A stretch of DNA of 64,000 nt from Candidatus Pantoea bituminis (GTDB lineage Bacteria; Pseudomonadota; Gammaproteobacteria; Enterobacterales; Enterobacteriaceae), in contig NZ_JAGTWO010000004.1 of NCBI RefSeq assembly GCF_018842675.1, positions 1,116,001-1,180,000 on the forward strand, given 5' to 3'. The notes beneath the pieces were generated by a model. It made no database searches and had not been told where the DNA came from. It saw nothing but the letters and a program-made list of their open reading frames with translations. Below are positions 1 to 9,809 of this stretch, piece after piece. The first letter of the stretch is position 1. Each line of letters starts with the position of its first letter. The translations under genes and the position numbers were made by a program.

Positions 1-382
1 AGGTGTACGTCTGTTTGAAGCCAGCGAAGCGCAATTGCCGTGGTTCAGTACGGTGCCTGCTTCCTTCGTAAGCAATGATGGATGGCGTGTTGCGCCTTAC
101 TATCAACTGTTCGGTAGCGAAGAGATGTCACAGCGTTCGCCAACCTTCCAGAAGCGGATGTCACAGCCGATGCTGGTGATTAACCCGGACGATGCAGCGA
201 AACTGGGCGTGAACAATGGCGCAGCCGTTGAGTTCACCTGTTTCGGCGAAACACTGCGTCTGCCGGTACGTTTTTCAACCGCGCTGCAAGCAGGGCAGGT
301 GGGTCTGCCGCTGGGTATGCCGGGCGTTCCGCCATTCCTGGCAAACGGCCAAATTGACAAACTGCAGGAGGCGGCGCAATGA
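1..382 (+). CDS. nuoG: NADH-quinone oxidoreductase subunit G, 3' end only
   Basis: This is the last ~126 codons of NuoG, the large iron-sulfur subunit of the peripheral arm of complex I; the start lies left of the window. The reading frame is open from base 2 and ends in TGA at 380-382. The visible part belongs to the C-terminal molybdopterin-oxidoreductase-like domain, which in the family does not bind a molybdenum cofactor. The stop overlaps the nuoH start as ATGA, so the two are translationally coupled. The identity rests on the sequence and on the unbroken nuoH-N order that follows. Confidence 0.93.
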   Translation, partial: GVRLFEASEAQLPWFSTVPASFVSNDGWRVAPYYQLFGSEEMSQRSPTFQKRMSQPMLVINPDDAAKLGVNNGAAVEFTCFGETLRLPVRFSTALQAGQVGLPLGMPGVPPFLANGQIDKLQEAAQ

Positions 383-1356
383 GCTGGTTAACACCGGACG
401 TTATCGACATTCTGCTGGCCATCGTGAAAGCCGTAGTGATTTTGCTGGTGGTGGTGGCCTGTGGCGCGTTTATGAGTTTTGCCGAGCGTCGTTTGCTCGG
501 CTTGTTCCAGAACCGTTACGGACCTAACCGTGTCGGCTGGGGCGGCTCGCTCCAGCTGGTGGCGGACATGATCAAAATGTTCTTTAAAGAGGACTGGGTC
601 CCGCCGTTTACCGATCGCTTCATCTTTACTCTGGCACCGGTTATCGCCTTCGTTTCGCTGTTGTTAGCGTTTGCGATTGTGCCGGTTTCGCCGACCTGGA
701 TGGTGACAGACCTGAATATTGGTCTGCTGTTTTTCCTGATGATGGCGGGACTTGCGGTTTACGCCGTGCTGTTCGCAGGTTGGTCGAGTAACAACAAATA
801 CTCATTGCTTGGTGCCATGCGTGCCTCTGCGCAAACGCTGAGTTACGAAGTGTTCCTTGGCCTGTCGCTGATGGGCGTGGTTGCGCAAGCGGGTTCATTC
901 AACATGAATGACATCGTTAATAGCCAAACCCATCTCTGGAACATCATTCCACAGTTCTTCGGCTTCCTGACCTTTTGTATTGCGGGCGTTGCGGTATGTC
1001 ACCGTCATCCATTTGACCAACCCGAAGCAGAGCAAGAGCTGGCCGATGGTTATCACATTGAATACGCCGGGATGAAGTTTGGTCTGTTCTTCGTCGGCGA
1101 ATACGTTGCGATTACCACGGTATCGGCGCTGATCGTTACGCTGTTCTTTGGTGGATGGCATGGACCTTTCCTGCCGCCGTTCATCTGGTTCGCCTTGAAA
1201 ACGGCGTTCTTCATGATGATGTTCATCCTGATACGTGCTGCGCTTCCGCGTCCACGCTATGACCAGGTGCTGTCGTTCGGCTGGAAAGTGTGTCTGCCGT
1301 TGACGCTGTTGAACCTGCTGGCGACCGCCGCAGTGATTCTCTACACAGCGCAGTAA
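379..1356 (+). CDS. nuoH: NADH-quinone oxidoreductase subunit H (membrane, quinone site)
   Basis: NuoH joins the peripheral and membrane arms of complex I and forms much of the ubiquinone chamber. The 325-residue product has the usual family length and about eight hydrophobic segments. A highly conserved cytoplasmic loop is visible near residues 50-75 ([11 protein letters not shown], then KEDWVPP). A second, acidic loop near residues 215-230 contains [17 protein letters not shown]; the family uses acidic residues here to link quinone reduction to proton movement. The gene starts inside the nuoG stop (ATGA) and is followed 11 bp later by nuoI, so it is in the middle of the nuo operon. Confidence 0.97.
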   Translation: MSWLTPDVIDILLAIVKAVVILLVVVACGAFMSFAERRLLGLFQNRYGPNRVGWGGSLQLVADMIKMFFKEDWVPPFTDRFIFTLAPVIAFVSLLLAFAIVPVSPTWMVTDLNIGLLFFLMMAGLAVYAVLFAGWSSNNKYSLLGAMRASAQTLSYEVFLGLSLMGVVAQAGSFNMNDIVNSQTHLWNIIPQFFGFLTFCIAGVAVCHRHPFDQPEAEQELADGYHIEYAGMKFGLFFVGEYVAITTVSALIVTLFFGGWHGPFLPPFIWFALKTAFFMMMFILIRAALPRPRYDQVLSFGWKVCLPLTLLNLLATAAVILYTAQ

Positions 1357-1367
1357 GGGGTTAACAA

Positions 1368-1910
1368 ATGACTTTAAAAGATATTGTCGTTGGCTTCGGC
1401 ACGACAGTTCGCAGTATCTGGATGATAGGCATGCATGCCTTCGCCAAACGCGAAACGCAAATGTACCCGGAAGAGCCGGTTTATCTGCCACCCCGTTATC
1501 GCGGTCGTATCGTGTTAACGCGCGATCCAGACGGTGAAGAGCGTTGCGTTGCCTGTAACCTGTGTGCAGTAGCCTGTCCGGTAGGCTGTATTTCATTACA
1601 GAAAGCGGAAACCAAAGACGGTCGTTGGTATCCAGAGTTTTTCCGCATCAACTTCTCACGCTGCATTTTTTGTGGCCTGTGTGAAGAAGCTTGTCCGACA
1701 ACAGCGATTCAGCTGACGCCGGATTTCGAACTCGGCGAGTTTAAACGTCAGGATCTGGTGTACGAGAAAAACGATCTGCTGATCTCTGGGCCGGGTAAAT
1801 ATCCGGAGTACAACTTCTACCGCATGGCGGGTATGGCGATTGACGGTAAAGATAAAGGTGAAGCTGAAAATGAAGCTAAGCCTATCGACGTCAAAGGCTT
1901 ATTACCTTAA
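1368..1910 (+). CDS. nuoI: NADH-quinone oxidoreductase subunit I (2x[4Fe-4S])
   Basis: NuoI carries the two [4Fe-4S] clusters N6a and N6b that pass electrons towards cluster N2 and quinone. The 180-residue product shows two classical ferredoxin motifs, [12 protein letters not shown] and [12 protein letters not shown], each with the CxxCxxCxxxCP spacing needed for a cubane cluster. A good ribosome site (AAGGGG) sits just before ATG. The gene follows nuoH by 11 bp and precedes nuoJ by 10 bp. The C-terminal tail is charged and variable, as is normal in enterobacteria. Confidence 0.97.
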   Translation: MTLKDIVVGFGTTVRSIWMIGMHAFAKRETQMYPEEPVYLPPRYRGRIVLTRDPDGEERCVACNLCAVACPVGCISLQKAETKDGRWYPEFFRINFSRCIFCGLCEEACPTTAIQLTPDFELGEFKRQDLVYEKNDLLISGPGKYPEYNFYRMAGMAIDGKDKGEAENEAKPIDVKGLLP

Positions 1911-1920
1911 GGAGCGAGGC

Positions 1921-2472
1921 ATGGAATTTGCGTTTTATCTTTGCGGACTGGTGGCGGTGCTAACGACATTGCGCGTTATTACTCACACTAATCCGGTACA
2001 TGCGTTGCTGTACCTGATCATTTCACTGTTGGCGATTGCGGGTGTGTTCTTCTCGATGGGCGCCTACTTTGCGGGTGCGCTGGAAATCATTGTCTACGCG
2101 GGTGCCATCATGGTGCTGTTCGTGTTCGTGGTGATGATGCTGAACTTGGGCAAAGCCACCGAGAGCCAGGAACGTGAATGGCTGAAGCCTTCGCTTTGGA
2201 TTGGCCCAGGCATCGTGTCGCTACTGCTGTTAGCGGTAATGGTCTATGCCATTCTGACGGCAAACGATCAAGGCATTGACGGCAAAATTATCGATGCGAA
2301 AGCGGTCGGCATTAGCCTGTTCGGTCCTTACGTTTTAGCCGTTGAGTTGGCATCAATGCTGCTGTTGGCTGGTCTGGTCGTCGCGTTCCATATTGGTCGC
2401 GAAGAGCGTCAGGGCGAAGTGCTGAGTAATCGCTCAGTAGATGCACAGCAAGCGAATAAGGAGCAAGCATGA
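1921..2472 (+). CDS. nuoJ: NADH-quinone oxidoreductase subunit J
   Basis: NuoJ is a small membrane subunit of complex I packed between NuoH, NuoA and NuoK; its third helix takes part in coupling. The 183-residue product has five hydrophobic segments. A longer in-frame start at 1840 exists inside nuoI, but the ATG at 1921 follows an AAGGAG ribosome site at the right distance and gives the normal N-terminus ([10 protein letters not shown]), so I use it. The stop overlaps the nuoK start by 4 bp. The C-terminal tail is hydrophilic. Confidence 0.96.
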   Translation: MEFAFYLCGLVAVLTTLRVITHTNPVHALLYLIISLLAIAGVFFSMGAYFAGALEIIVYAGAIMVLFVFVVMMLNLGKATESQEREWLKPSLWIGPGIVSLLLLAVMVYAILTANDQGIDGKIIDAKAVGISLFGPYVLAVELASMLLLAGLVVAFHIGREERQGEVLSNRSVDAQQANKEQA

Positions 2473-2771
2473 TCCCTCTACAACACGGATTGATTCTCGC
2501 CGCCGTGCTGTTTGTCCTCGGACTGACTTCACTGGTACTGCGTCGCAACCTGCTGTTCATGCTGATTGGTCTTGAGATCATGATCAATGCTGCAGCGCTG
2601 GCGTTAGTGGTGGCGGGCAGTTACTGGGGACAAGCCGACGGTCAGGTAATGTATATCCTGGCAATCAGCCTTGCTGCAGCCGAAGCCAGTATTGGCCTGG
2701 CGCTGCTGCTCCAGCTTTATCGTCGTCGTCAGACGCTGAACATTGATACTGTGAGCGAGATGCGCGGATGA
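2469..2771 (+). CDS. nuoK: NADH-quinone oxidoreductase subunit K
   Basis: NuoK is a three-helix membrane subunit related to MrpC of Mrp antiporters and is part of the proton path of complex I. The product has exactly 100 residues, like the E. coli protein. The two membrane-buried glutamates known to matter in the family are visible at positions 36 (GLEIMIN) and 72 (AAAEASIG). The gene overlaps nuoJ (ATGA at 2469) and nuoL (2768) by 4 bp on each side, indicating tight translational coupling. Confidence 0.97.
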   Translation: MIPLQHGLILAAVLFVLGLTSLVLRRNLLFMLIGLEIMINAAALALVVAGSYWGQADGQVMYILAISLAAAEASIGLALLLQLYRRRQTLNIDTVSEMRG

Positions 2772-4603
2772 ATCTTCTCTATTTAACTGTACTGTTTCCG
2801 TTAATTGGCTTTTTGCTGTTAGCGTTTTCTCGCGGTCGCTGGTCAGAGAACTTGTCGGCAGCGGTTGGCATGGGATCGGTTGGACTGGCAGCGCTGGTAA
2901 CGGTGTATGCGGGCTTTGATTTCTTTGCCAACGGCCAGCAGATTTTCACCCAGCCACTGTGGACATGGATGCAGGTTGGCAACTTTGATATCAAAGTGAA
3001 TTTAACGCTGGATGGCCTGTCGCTGACCATGCTGTCGGTAGTAACCGGCGTGGGTTTCTTCATCCATATGTTTGCATCCTGGTATATGCGCGGAGAAGAG
3101 GGTTATTCTCGCTTCTTCGCTTATACCAACCTGTTTATCGCCAGCATGGTTGTTTTGGTACTGGCCGATAACCTGATGCTGATGTATCTCGGTTGGGAAG
3201 GCGTAGGTCTCTGCTCTTACTTGCTGATTGGTTTCTATTACAGCAATCCAGAAAACGGCAAAGCGGCGATGAAAGCTTTTATCATCACGCGCGTCGGTGA
3301 CGTCTTTCTCGCGTTTGCGCTGTTCATTCTCTACAACGAGTTGGGCACGCTGAACTTCCGCGAGATGGTGGAGTTAGCGCCGGCACACTTCGCCGCCGAT
3401 AACCATATGCTGCAATGGGCAACCTTGATGCTGTTAGGTGGCGCGGTGGGTAAATCTGCTCAGCTGCCATTGCAGACATGGTTAGCCGATGCGATGGCAG
3501 GTCCAACACCGGTTTCGGCACTGATCCACGCCGCTACCATGGTCACGGCCGGTGTTTACCTGATTGCCCGCAGCCACGGCTTGTTCCTGTTAACGCCGGA
3601 AGTTCTGCATCTGGTTGGCATTATTGGTGCTATCACGCTGGTGCTGGCAGGTTTTGCTGCTCTGGTGCAAACCGACATCAAACGCGTTCTCGCCTACTCC
3701 ACCATGAGCCAGATTGGTTACATGTTCCTGGCGTTGGGCGTGCAGGCGTGGGATGCAGCTATTTTCCATCTGATGACGCATGCTTTCTTTAAAGCGTTGC
3801 TGTTCCTCTCTTCAGGCTCCGTTATTTTGGCCTGTCACCATGAACAGAACATCTTCAAAATGGGCGGTCTGCGTAAAAGTATTCCGCTGGTATATACCTG
3901 CTTCCTCGTTGGCGGTGCCGCTTTGGCTGCGCTGCCGCTGATTACCGCAGGCTTCTACAGTAAAGATGAGATCTTGTTTGGTGCATTAGCCAACGGCCAT
4001 ATCAACCTCATGGTTGCCGGTTTGGTCGGCGCGTTCCTGACCTCTATTTATACCTTCCGCATGATCTTCATCGTTTTCCACGGCGAAGAGAAAATTCATG
4101 CGCATGCCGGCAAAGGCATTACCCATCATCTGCCATTGATTGTGTTGCTGGTGCTGTCGACCTTTATTGGCGCGTTAATTACGCCGCCATTAGCGGGTGT
4201 GTTACCCGCCAATGAGTTTGGTGAAGAGGGCAAGGTAGGTCTGGAAATCGCCTCTGGCGTGGTTGCGGTTGTCGGTATTCTGATCGCCGCTGCGCTGTGG
4301 CTGGGCAAACGCCAGCTGGTGACCAGCATCGCCAACAGTGCGCCGGGTCGTTTCTTCGGCACATGGTGGTTTGCTGCCTGGGGCTTTGACTGGCTCTACG
4401 ACAAAGTGTTCGTTAAACCTTATCTGGGCATTGCGTGGCTGCTGAAGCGTGATCCGCTCAATGGTTTGATGAACTTGCCTGCGCTGCTTTCACGTATCGC
4501 CAATAAAGGATTGGTGGTGAGTGAAAATGGTTACCTGCGCTGGTATGTCGCATCAATGAGCGTGGGTGCCGTGGTGGTGCTGGCGCTGATGTTGGTGATT
4601 TAA
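2768..4603 (+). CDS. nuoL: NADH-quinone oxidoreductase subunit L (antiporter-like)
   Basis: NuoL is the distal antiporter-like subunit of complex I and carries the long lateral helix. The 611-residue product matches the family length and has many hydrophobic segments. Conserved regions visible include [16 protein letters not shown] with the essential helix-5 glutamate, and the antiporter core around [21 protein letters not shown]. The C-terminal part after about residue 520 fits the amphipathic lateral helix and final anchor. It overlaps nuoK by 4 bp. A 213-bp gap, unusual for this otherwise tightly packed operon, separates it from nuoM. Confidence 0.97.
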   Translation: MNLLYLTVLFPLIGFLLLAFSRGRWSENLSAAVGMGSVGLAALVTVYAGFDFFANGQQIFTQPLWTWMQVGNFDIKVNLTLDGLSLTMLSVVTGVGFFIHMFASWYMRGEEGYSRFFAYTNLFIASMVVLVLADNLMLMYLGWEGVGLCSYLLIGFYYSNPENGKAAMKAFIITRVGDVFLAFALFILYNELGTLNFREMVELAPAHFAADNHMLQWATLMLLGGAVGKSAQLPLQTWLADAMAGPTPVSALIHAATMVTAGVYLIARSHGLFLLTPEVLHLVGIIGAITLVLAGFAALVQTDIKRVLAYSTMSQIGYMFLALGVQAWDAAIFHLMTHAFFKALLFLSSGSVILACHHEQNIFKMGGLRKSIPLVYTCFLVGGAALAALPLITAGFYSKDEILFGALANGHINLMVAGLVGAFLTSIYTFRMIFIVFHGEEKIHAHAGKGITHHLPLIVLLVLSTFIGALITPPLAGVLPANEFGEEGKVGLEIASGVVAVVGILIAAALWLGKRQLVTSIANSAPGRFFGTWWFAAWGFDWLYDKVFVKPYLGIAWLLKRDPLNGLMNLPALLSRIANKGLVVSENGYLRWYVASMSVGAVVVLALMLVI

Positions 4604-4614
4604 AGGTTAATGCG

Positions 4615-4640
4615 TGGGATGAGGTCTCAATCTCATCCCA
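4615..4640 (+). promoter_or_regulatory. Stem-loop in the nuoL-nuoM gap
   Basis: A perfect 9-bp inverted repeat (TGGGATGAG / CTCATCCCA) with an 8-base loop begins 11 bases after the nuoL stop. It lacks a following T-run, so it does not look like an intrinsic terminator. A transcript-processing or 3'-end-protecting hairpin inside the operon is an inference. Confidence 0.5.
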
Positions 4641-4675
4641 GAACGAGATTGTAAAATTACCTGAGATATTAGGGC

Positions 4676-4797
4676 GTCATCGGCGAAGCCAGTTTACTTA
4701 ACGCCAGCGCACAGCAACCGGAGCGTACTAACGTACGTGAGGAATGCGGGCACTGCCGGGAACTAAAGTGGCGAGCAAGATAGCCCGCTTAGGATCA
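4676..4797. repeat. ERIC-like dispersed intergenic repeat (candidate)
   Basis: This ~120-base non-coding block centres on the inverted repeat CGTAC-TAAC-GTACG (4724-4737), flanked by a CAGCAACCGGAG arm and a GTGAGGAATGCGGGCACTG arm. The arrangement resembles ERIC-type enterobacterial intergenic repeats, and I recall similar stretches in other enterobacterial genomes. Only one copy is visible in this window, so repeat status is inferred. It lies inside the nuo operon and ends about 20 bases before the nuoM start. Confidence 0.45.
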
Positions 4798-4816
4798 TAA
4801 AAGGGAACAAAACGCC

Positions 4817-6337
4817 GTGTTACTACCTTGGCTAATCATAATCCCCTTCGTCGGTGGCTTGCTCTGCTGGCTAACCGAGCGCCTCGGCGCGAAGGTGCCA
4901 CGCTGGATCGCCCTGATCACCATGGGGCTGACATTGGCGCTTTCGCTGCAATTGTGGTTGCAGGGAGGCTATTCACTCACGCAGGCAGCGGGTATTCCGC
5001 AGTGGCAATCGAGTTTCTCAGTGCCGTGGATCCCTCGCTTCGGCATTAGCTTCCATCTGGCTATTGATGGCCTGTCACTGCTCATGGTGGTGCTGACAGG
5101 TTTGCTCGGCCTGATGGCGGTGCTCTGTTCCTGGAACGAAATCAATAAGTATCAGGGCTTTTTCCACCTTAACCTGATGTGGATTTTGGGTGGGGTCATC
5201 GGTGTGTTCCTCTCCATCGATATGTTCCTGTTCTTCTTCTTCTGGGAAATGATGCTGGTGCCGATGTACTTCCTCATCGCACTCTGGGGTCATAAAGCCT
5301 CCGACGGCAAAACCCGCATTACCGCAGCAACCAAATTCTTCATCTATACCCAGGCTTCCGGTCTGGTGATGTTGATAGCGATTCTCGGCTTGGTATTTGT
5401 GCATTACAGCGCGACTGGCGTCTGGACGTTTAATTACGAACTGCTGCTGAACACGCCGATGTCAAAAACCGTTGAATATCTGCTGATGCTGGGCTTCTTC
5501 ATTGCCTTTGCGGTAAAAATGCCGGTGGTGCCGTTACACGGCTGGTTACCGGATGCACACAGCCAGGCACCTACTGCAGGTTCGGTTGACCTCGCCGGCA
5601 TTTTGCTGAAAACCGCCGCTTACGGTTTGTTGCGCTTCAGTCTACCGCTGTTTCCTAATGCGTCGGCAGAGTTTGCACCTATCGCTATGTGGCTGGGTAT
5701 TCTCGGCATTTTCTACGGTGCATGGATGGCCTTTGCACAAACCGATATCAAACGCCTGATTGCTTACACCTCAATTTCGCATATGGGCTTTGTACTGATT
5801 GCGATCTATACCGGAAGCCAGTTGGCGTTCCAGGGTGCAGTGATTCAGATGATTGCACACGGCCTGTCCGCCGCTGCGCTGTTCATCTTGTGTGGTCAGT
5901 TGTATGAGCGCTTACACACGCGAGACATGCGTGAGATGGGCGGTTTATGGTCGCGCATTAAATGGATTCCTGGTCTGTCACTGTTCTTTGCGGTCGCTAA
6001 TTTGGGTATGCCGGGCACCGGTAACTTTGTCGGTGAATTCATGATCCTCACCGGCAGTTTCCAGGTTGTGCCGGTTATTATCGTGATTGCGACCTTCGGT
6101 CTGGTATTTGCTTCTGTTTATTCATTGATCATGATGCAGCGCGCCTATTACGGCGAAGCGAAGTCAAAAGAGCCGCTGCCGGGCATGTCCCCACGCGAGT
6201 TCGGGACGATTGGTGTGTTAGTGGTGCTGTTGGTGTTGTTGGGTATCTATCCACAACCGATTCTGGACACCTCGCACGCTGCAATGAGCAATATTCAGCA
6301 GTGGTTTACCGCTTCAATTTCAACTACAAGGCCGTAA
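4817..6337 (+). CDS. nuoM: NADH-quinone oxidoreductase subunit M (antiporter-like)
   Basis: NuoM is the middle antiporter-like, proton-translocating subunit of complex I. The 506-residue product is of normal length and very hydrophobic. The helix-5 region FFFFWEMMLVPMYF carries the conserved glutamate. The core PLHGWLPDAHSQAPTAGS is the classic antiporter signature, with the buried lysine upstream (AVKMPVVPLH). Translation starts at GTG 4817 after a GGGAAC site. nuoN follows 6 bp downstream. Confidence 0.97.
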   Translation: MLLPWLIIIPFVGGLLCWLTERLGAKVPRWIALITMGLTLALSLQLWLQGGYSLTQAAGIPQWQSSFSVPWIPRFGISFHLAIDGLSLLMVVLTGLLGLMAVLCSWNEINKYQGFFHLNLMWILGGVIGVFLSIDMFLFFFFWEMMLVPMYFLIALWGHKASDGKTRITAATKFFIYTQASGLVMLIAILGLVFVHYSATGVWTFNYELLLNTPMSKTVEYLLMLGFFIAFAVKMPVVPLHGWLPDAHSQAPTAGSVDLAGILLKTAAYGLLRFSLPLFPNASAEFAPIAMWLGILGIFYGAWMAFAQTDIKRLIAYTSISHMGFVLIAIYTGSQLAFQGAVIQMIAHGLSAAALFILCGQLYERLHTRDMREMGGLWSRIKWIPGLSLFFAVANLGMPGTGNFVGEFMILTGSFQVVPVIIVIATFGLVFASVYSLIMMQRAYYGEAKSKEPLPGMSPREFGTIGVLVVLLVLLGIYPQPILDTSHAAMSNIQQWFTASISTTRP

Positions 6338-6343
6338 TTCGCC

Positions 6344-7801
6344 ATGACAATAACTCCTCAACAATTGATCGCGTTGCTGCCGCTGTTGATCGTCGGATTG
6401 ACGGTGGTGGTTGTGATGCTGTCCATTGCCTGGCGACGCAACCATTTTGTTAACGCCACGCTAACGGTGATTGGCCTCAATCTCGCGCTGTTCTCGCTTT
6501 ACTTTGTTGGCCAGGTTGGCCCGATGGACGTCACGCCGCTGATGCGCGTGGATGGCTATGCCATGTTCTATACCGCGCTGGTGATGCTGGCGAGTCTGGC
6601 AACCTGTACCTTCGCCTATCCCTGGTTGGTCGGGTTCCCAGACAACAAGGATGAGTTCTACCTGCTGGTGCTGATTGCTGCACTGGGCGGTGTCGTGCTG
6701 GCGAGTGCCAACCATCTTGCTTCGTTGTTCATCGGTATTGAACTGCTGTCGCTGCCGCTGTTTGGCTTAATTGGTTACGCTTTCCGACAGAAACGCTCGC
6801 TGGAAGCGGCACTGAAATACACCATTCTGTCGGCAGCAGCATCATCGTTCCTGCTGTTTGGTATTGCACTGGTCTACGCTGATTCAGGCAGCCTGAGTTT
6901 CGTTGAGCTGGGCAAGAGCCTGAATGACACCATGATTCAGGAGCCGCTGCTGTTGGTGGGCCTGGGCATGATGATCATCGGTCTTGGCTTTAAACTGTCG
7001 CTGGTGCCGTTCCATCTTTGGACGCCAGACGTTTATCAGGGTGCGCCAGCGCCGGTTTCTACTTTCCTGGCCACCGCCAGTAAAATTGCCATTTTTGGCG
7101 TGATCATGCGTCTGTTTATGTACGCACCCGTCACTGATAGTGAAGCAGTTCGCACGGTGCTGGGCATCATCGCCTTTGTGTCGATTCTGTTCGGTAACTT
7201 GATGGCGATCTCGCAGAGCAACATCAAGCGCCTGCTGGGCTACTCCTCCATTGCGCACCTCGGTTATCTGCTGGTCGCGTTGATCGCGGTGAAATCACAT
7301 CAGCTGTCGCTGGAAACCGCCGGTGTTTATCTGGCCGGTTATCTGTTCAGCAGTCTTGGCGCGTTTGGTGTGGTTAGCTTGATGTCCAGCCCTTATCGTG
7401 GCCCGGACGCAGATTCGCTTTACTCTTATCGCGGTCTGTTCTGGCATCGTCCGATTTTGTCAGCGGTGATGACAGTGATGATGTTGTCACTGGCAGGTAT
7501 ACCAATGACCTTAGGCTTTATCGGTAAGTTCTACGTTATCGCCTCTGGCGTCAGCGCGAATCTGTGGTGGTTGACCGGCGCGGTCGTCGCCGGTAGTGCC
7601 ATTGGCCTCTATTACTACCTGCGCGTTACGGTAAGCTTGTATCTTAGCCCGCCGGAACTGCACACCCGTGATACACCGGCTAACTGGGCGTTTACCGCTG
7701 GCGGTGTTGTGGTACTGATCTCCGCGATATTGGTACTGCTGTTAGGTATTTATCCGCAGCCGCTGATTAATCTGGTGCAGATGGCTCAGCCGCTGATGTA
7801 A
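6344..7801 (+). CDS. nuoN: NADH-quinone oxidoreductase subunit N (antiporter-like)
   Basis: NuoN is the third antiporter-like subunit of complex I and lies next to NuoK. The 485-residue product has about 14 hydrophobic segments. The helix-5 glutamate lies in [16 protein letters not shown] and the antiporter core in [20 protein letters not shown]. It is the last gene of the operon: an intrinsic terminator follows 20 bases after the stop, as expected for the nuo 3' end in enterobacteria. Confidence 0.97.
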   Translation: MTITPQQLIALLPLLIVGLTVVVVMLSIAWRRNHFVNATLTVIGLNLALFSLYFVGQVGPMDVTPLMRVDGYAMFYTALVMLASLATCTFAYPWLVGFPDNKDEFYLLVLIAALGGVVLASANHLASLFIGIELLSLPLFGLIGYAFRQKRSLEAALKYTILSAAASSFLLFGIALVYADSGSLSFVELGKSLNDTMIQEPLLLVGLGMMIIGLGFKLSLVPFHLWTPDVYQGAPAPVSTFLATASKIAIFGVIMRLFMYAPVTDSEAVRTVLGIIAFVSILFGNLMAISQSNIKRLLGYSSIAHLGYLLVALIAVKSHQLSLETAGVYLAGYLFSSLGAFGVVSLMSSPYRGPDADSLYSYRGLFWHRPILSAVMTVMMLSLAGIPMTLGFIGKFYVIASGVSANLWWLTGAVVAGSAIGLYYYLRVTVSLYLSPPELHTRDTPANWAFTAGGVVVLISAILVLLLGIYPQPLINLVQMAQPLM

Positions 7802-7821
7802 GCAAAGCCGTGAAATAGCCG

Positions 7822-7849
7822 AATCAGGCCCTTTGGGCCTGATTTTTTT
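7822..7849 (+). terminator. Intrinsic terminator of the nuo operon
   Basis: A 10-bp perfect stem (AATCAGGCCC / GGGCCTGATT) with a TTT loop is followed by a run of seven T. It lies directly after the nuoN stop. Confidence 0.93.
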
Positions 7850-7921
7850 GCCTGTAATCTGACAATCCTGCCTGTCGTTGCTAATTTTTAATCAGTGTTG
7901 AATTCGCCGCGCAGAGGTTTT

Positions 7922-9268
7922 GTGATCAAGCTGATCTTTCTATTAACCGGTGCACAGGTGCTGCGCAGGCGTTGGTATTGGCTGGCGATTGGCGGCGTCA
8001 TTCTGTTGGCCTTTGCCTTGTTGATCCTTTACGACATTGGCAGCGATGGCTTGTTATCAGTGCCGTTAGACACGCTGGCGATTTTGTTCATCATCGAAGG
8101 CGTGGTGCAGATGGTCTTAGCCATGACCAAGGAGATGCTCATCGACTGGCTAACCCTGCTCAAAGGCGTGGGGTTTTTATTTATCGCCTTTCTGATCTTC
8201 GATATCCCGGAAGATAACAATGATGTTTCAGCGTTGCTGTTTGGCATCGCTTTCTTTCTCGACGGCTGTTTTCGCATCGCGGCTGCGCTGGTACTGCGCG
8301 GCGTACGTTGGCAAAAGCACTGTTTTACGGGTGCCATAGAATTGCTGCTCAGCGTAGTGATCATCAGCGACTGGCCATTCCATCATCATATTGCGGTACC
8401 ACTTTGCTTTGCGCTGCTGCTGTTAAGCATTGCGACCAGTTTATTGTTAATGGCGCGTCAGGCGCGTTTGCTTACCGAGGAAAGTTCAGTCACCGTACTG
8501 CCGCTGTTTCAGGCTGCAGGATTACGGCGCTGGCACGGCAGCCGCTACGATCATCCCAGCTTTCCCGATTTGCCGCCGTCGCAAACGTTAACGGTCTATG
8601 TCTGGACACCGGTGGGTTCCAGTGTGGTACGCGAGCGTTATCGTATTATTGACCGTTATATCGCTGCGGTGGATCACAATGGGGTAATTTCTACTGGCCA
8701 CGCGGCGCTAGAAGCGGGCGATAATCTCTATGTCAGCCACTATCCGCGTGACGAAATCGATCGCGACAGCGGTAATTTTCGCGCCGTGCTGCGTGCCGGA
8801 GAACACAATGATGTTGCTGGACGTTTTCTGCCTTCGCTGGCAGAGGAAGTCGCTGGCTGGTGTCGGCCTGACAAACAGGTTATTTTTCCGCACTACAACT
8901 TAATTGCATTACAGCATTACTGGCAGCGCTATAGCGCCGACAGCACCTATAACCTTACGGCGCGTAATTGCTCATCCACCGTAGTTCAGGCGCTGGACGT
9001 GGCTCTGGAAGGCATTTTAGCCAGGCAGCCGTATGCTGGATTTCGTCTGTTAAGCGATCCCAACTTTTGGTTATTGGGCGTGGTACGTGGCCGTGCTGAA
9101 GAGATGACGTGGACGCCGGGTTTGGTATTGGATTATGTCAGTTTGCTGAAAAGGGTCATTGAACCTCAGTCAAGCCAGTTGTGGCCGATTCGCTTGTGGC
9201 AAAGTTTACGGTTGCGATATGTGCTGTGGCAGCAGAAAAGGGTGCCGTCGCGCAGTATTATCAAATGA
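7922..9268 (+). CDS. HdeD/DUF308-like membrane protein with LRAT/NlpC-like C-terminal domain
   Basis: I do not know a gene name for this protein. Residues ~1-185 contain about six hydrophobic helices with the arrangement seen in HdeD/DUF308 acid-resistance membrane proteins. The C-terminal ~240 residues are soluble. They show STGHAALE and, about 90 residues later, ARNCSSTVVQAL. A histidine followed by a cysteine in this order suggests a permuted papain-like (LRAT/NlpC-P60-type) thiol hydrolase or acyltransferase domain; this is inference. The start is uncertain: GTG 7922 has an AGAGG site 4 bases upstream, whereas the longer GTG 7895 start has none. The gene stands alone after the nuo terminator and 34 bp before elaA. 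Function is unknown. Confidence 0.72.
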   Translation: MIKLIFLLTGAQVLRRRWYWLAIGGVILLAFALLILYDIGSDGLLSVPLDTLAILFIIEGVVQMVLAMTKEMLIDWLTLLKGVGFLFIAFLIFDIPEDNNDVSALLFGIAFFLDGCFRIAAALVLRGVRWQKHCFTGAIELLLSVVIISDWPFHHHIAVPLCFALLLLSIATSLLLMARQARLLTEESSVTVLPLFQAAGLRRWHGSRYDHPSFPDLPPSQTLTVYVWTPVGSSVVRERYRIIDRYIAAVDHNGVISTGHAALEAGDNLYVSHYPRDEIDRDSGNFRAVLRAGEHNDVAGRFLPSLAEEVAGWCRPDKQVIFPHYNLIALQHYWQRYSADSTYNLTARNCSSTVVQALDVALEGILARQPYAGFRLLSDPNFWLLGVVRGRAEEMTWTPGLVLDYVSLLKRVIEPQSSQLWPIRLWQSLRLRYVLWQQKRVPSRSIIK

Positions 9269-9302
9269 CGTTCAAAGCGAACACCGTCAATAAGGAAAAC
9301 AG

Positions 9303-9752
9303 ATGGAAATTACCTGGCTGGATCTTCATCATCGCGATTTAACCGTACAGCAGCTTTATGCGCTGTTGGCGTTACGCTGTGAAGTGTTTGTGGTTGAGCA
9401 AATGTGTCCCTATCTCGACGTTGATGGTCAGGATTTAATGGCTGAAAATCGGCATTTGTTAGGAATGCGTGGCGATGAGCTGGTGGCTTATGCACGAATT
9501 CTTTCACCGTTAGATGAGATCAGCCCAGTGAAAATTGGCCGGGTGATTGTTTCGGATCAGGCTCGTCGCATCAATCTGGGGAATCGTCTGATGGAGCAGG
9601 TGCTGGTGAGCTGTAAAAAACAGTGGCCAGACTCCCCGCTGTTTCTCTCTGCCCAGGCGCATCTGCAAAAATTTTACGGACGACACGGTTTCCTCCCGGT
9701 CAGTGAGGAGTACCTCGAAGATGATATTCCGCACATTGATATGCAGAAATAA
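9303..9752 (+). CDS. elaA: ElaA-family GNAT acetyltransferase
   Basis: This is a 149-residue GNAT-fold N-acetyltransferase of the ElaA family; the physiological substrate is unknown. Family marks are the N-terminal WLDLHHRDLTVQQLYALLALR, then RCEVFVVEQMCPYLDVDG, then the acetyl-CoA-binding stretch VSDQARRINLGNRLMEQ. The ATG follows an AAGGAAA ribosome site. It is convergent with opgD, and a two-way terminator lies between them. In E. coli elaA is likewise close to elaB, which here sits beyond opgD. Confidence 0.92.
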   Translation: MEITWLDLHHRDLTVQQLYALLALRCEVFVVEQMCPYLDVDGQDLMAENRHLLGMRGDELVAYARILSPLDEISPVKIGRVIVSDQARRINLGNRLMEQVLVSCKKQWPDSPLFLSAQAHLQKFYGRHGFLPVSEEYLEDDIPHIDMQK

Positions 9753-9773
9753 TCGGTAGACAAAAATAAGAGA

Positions 9774-9807
9774 TAAAAAAACGGCGAGGAATGTTCCTCG
9801 CCGTTCT
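9774..9807. terminator. Bidirectional terminator between elaA and opgD
   Basis: A 10-bp perfect stem (ACGGCGAGGA / TCCTCGCCGT, 9781-9804) with an ATGT loop is preceded by seven A and followed by a short T-rich stretch. It can serve both convergent genes and is better for opgD, which reads the A-run as U. Confidence 0.88.
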
Positions 9808-9809
9808 GT

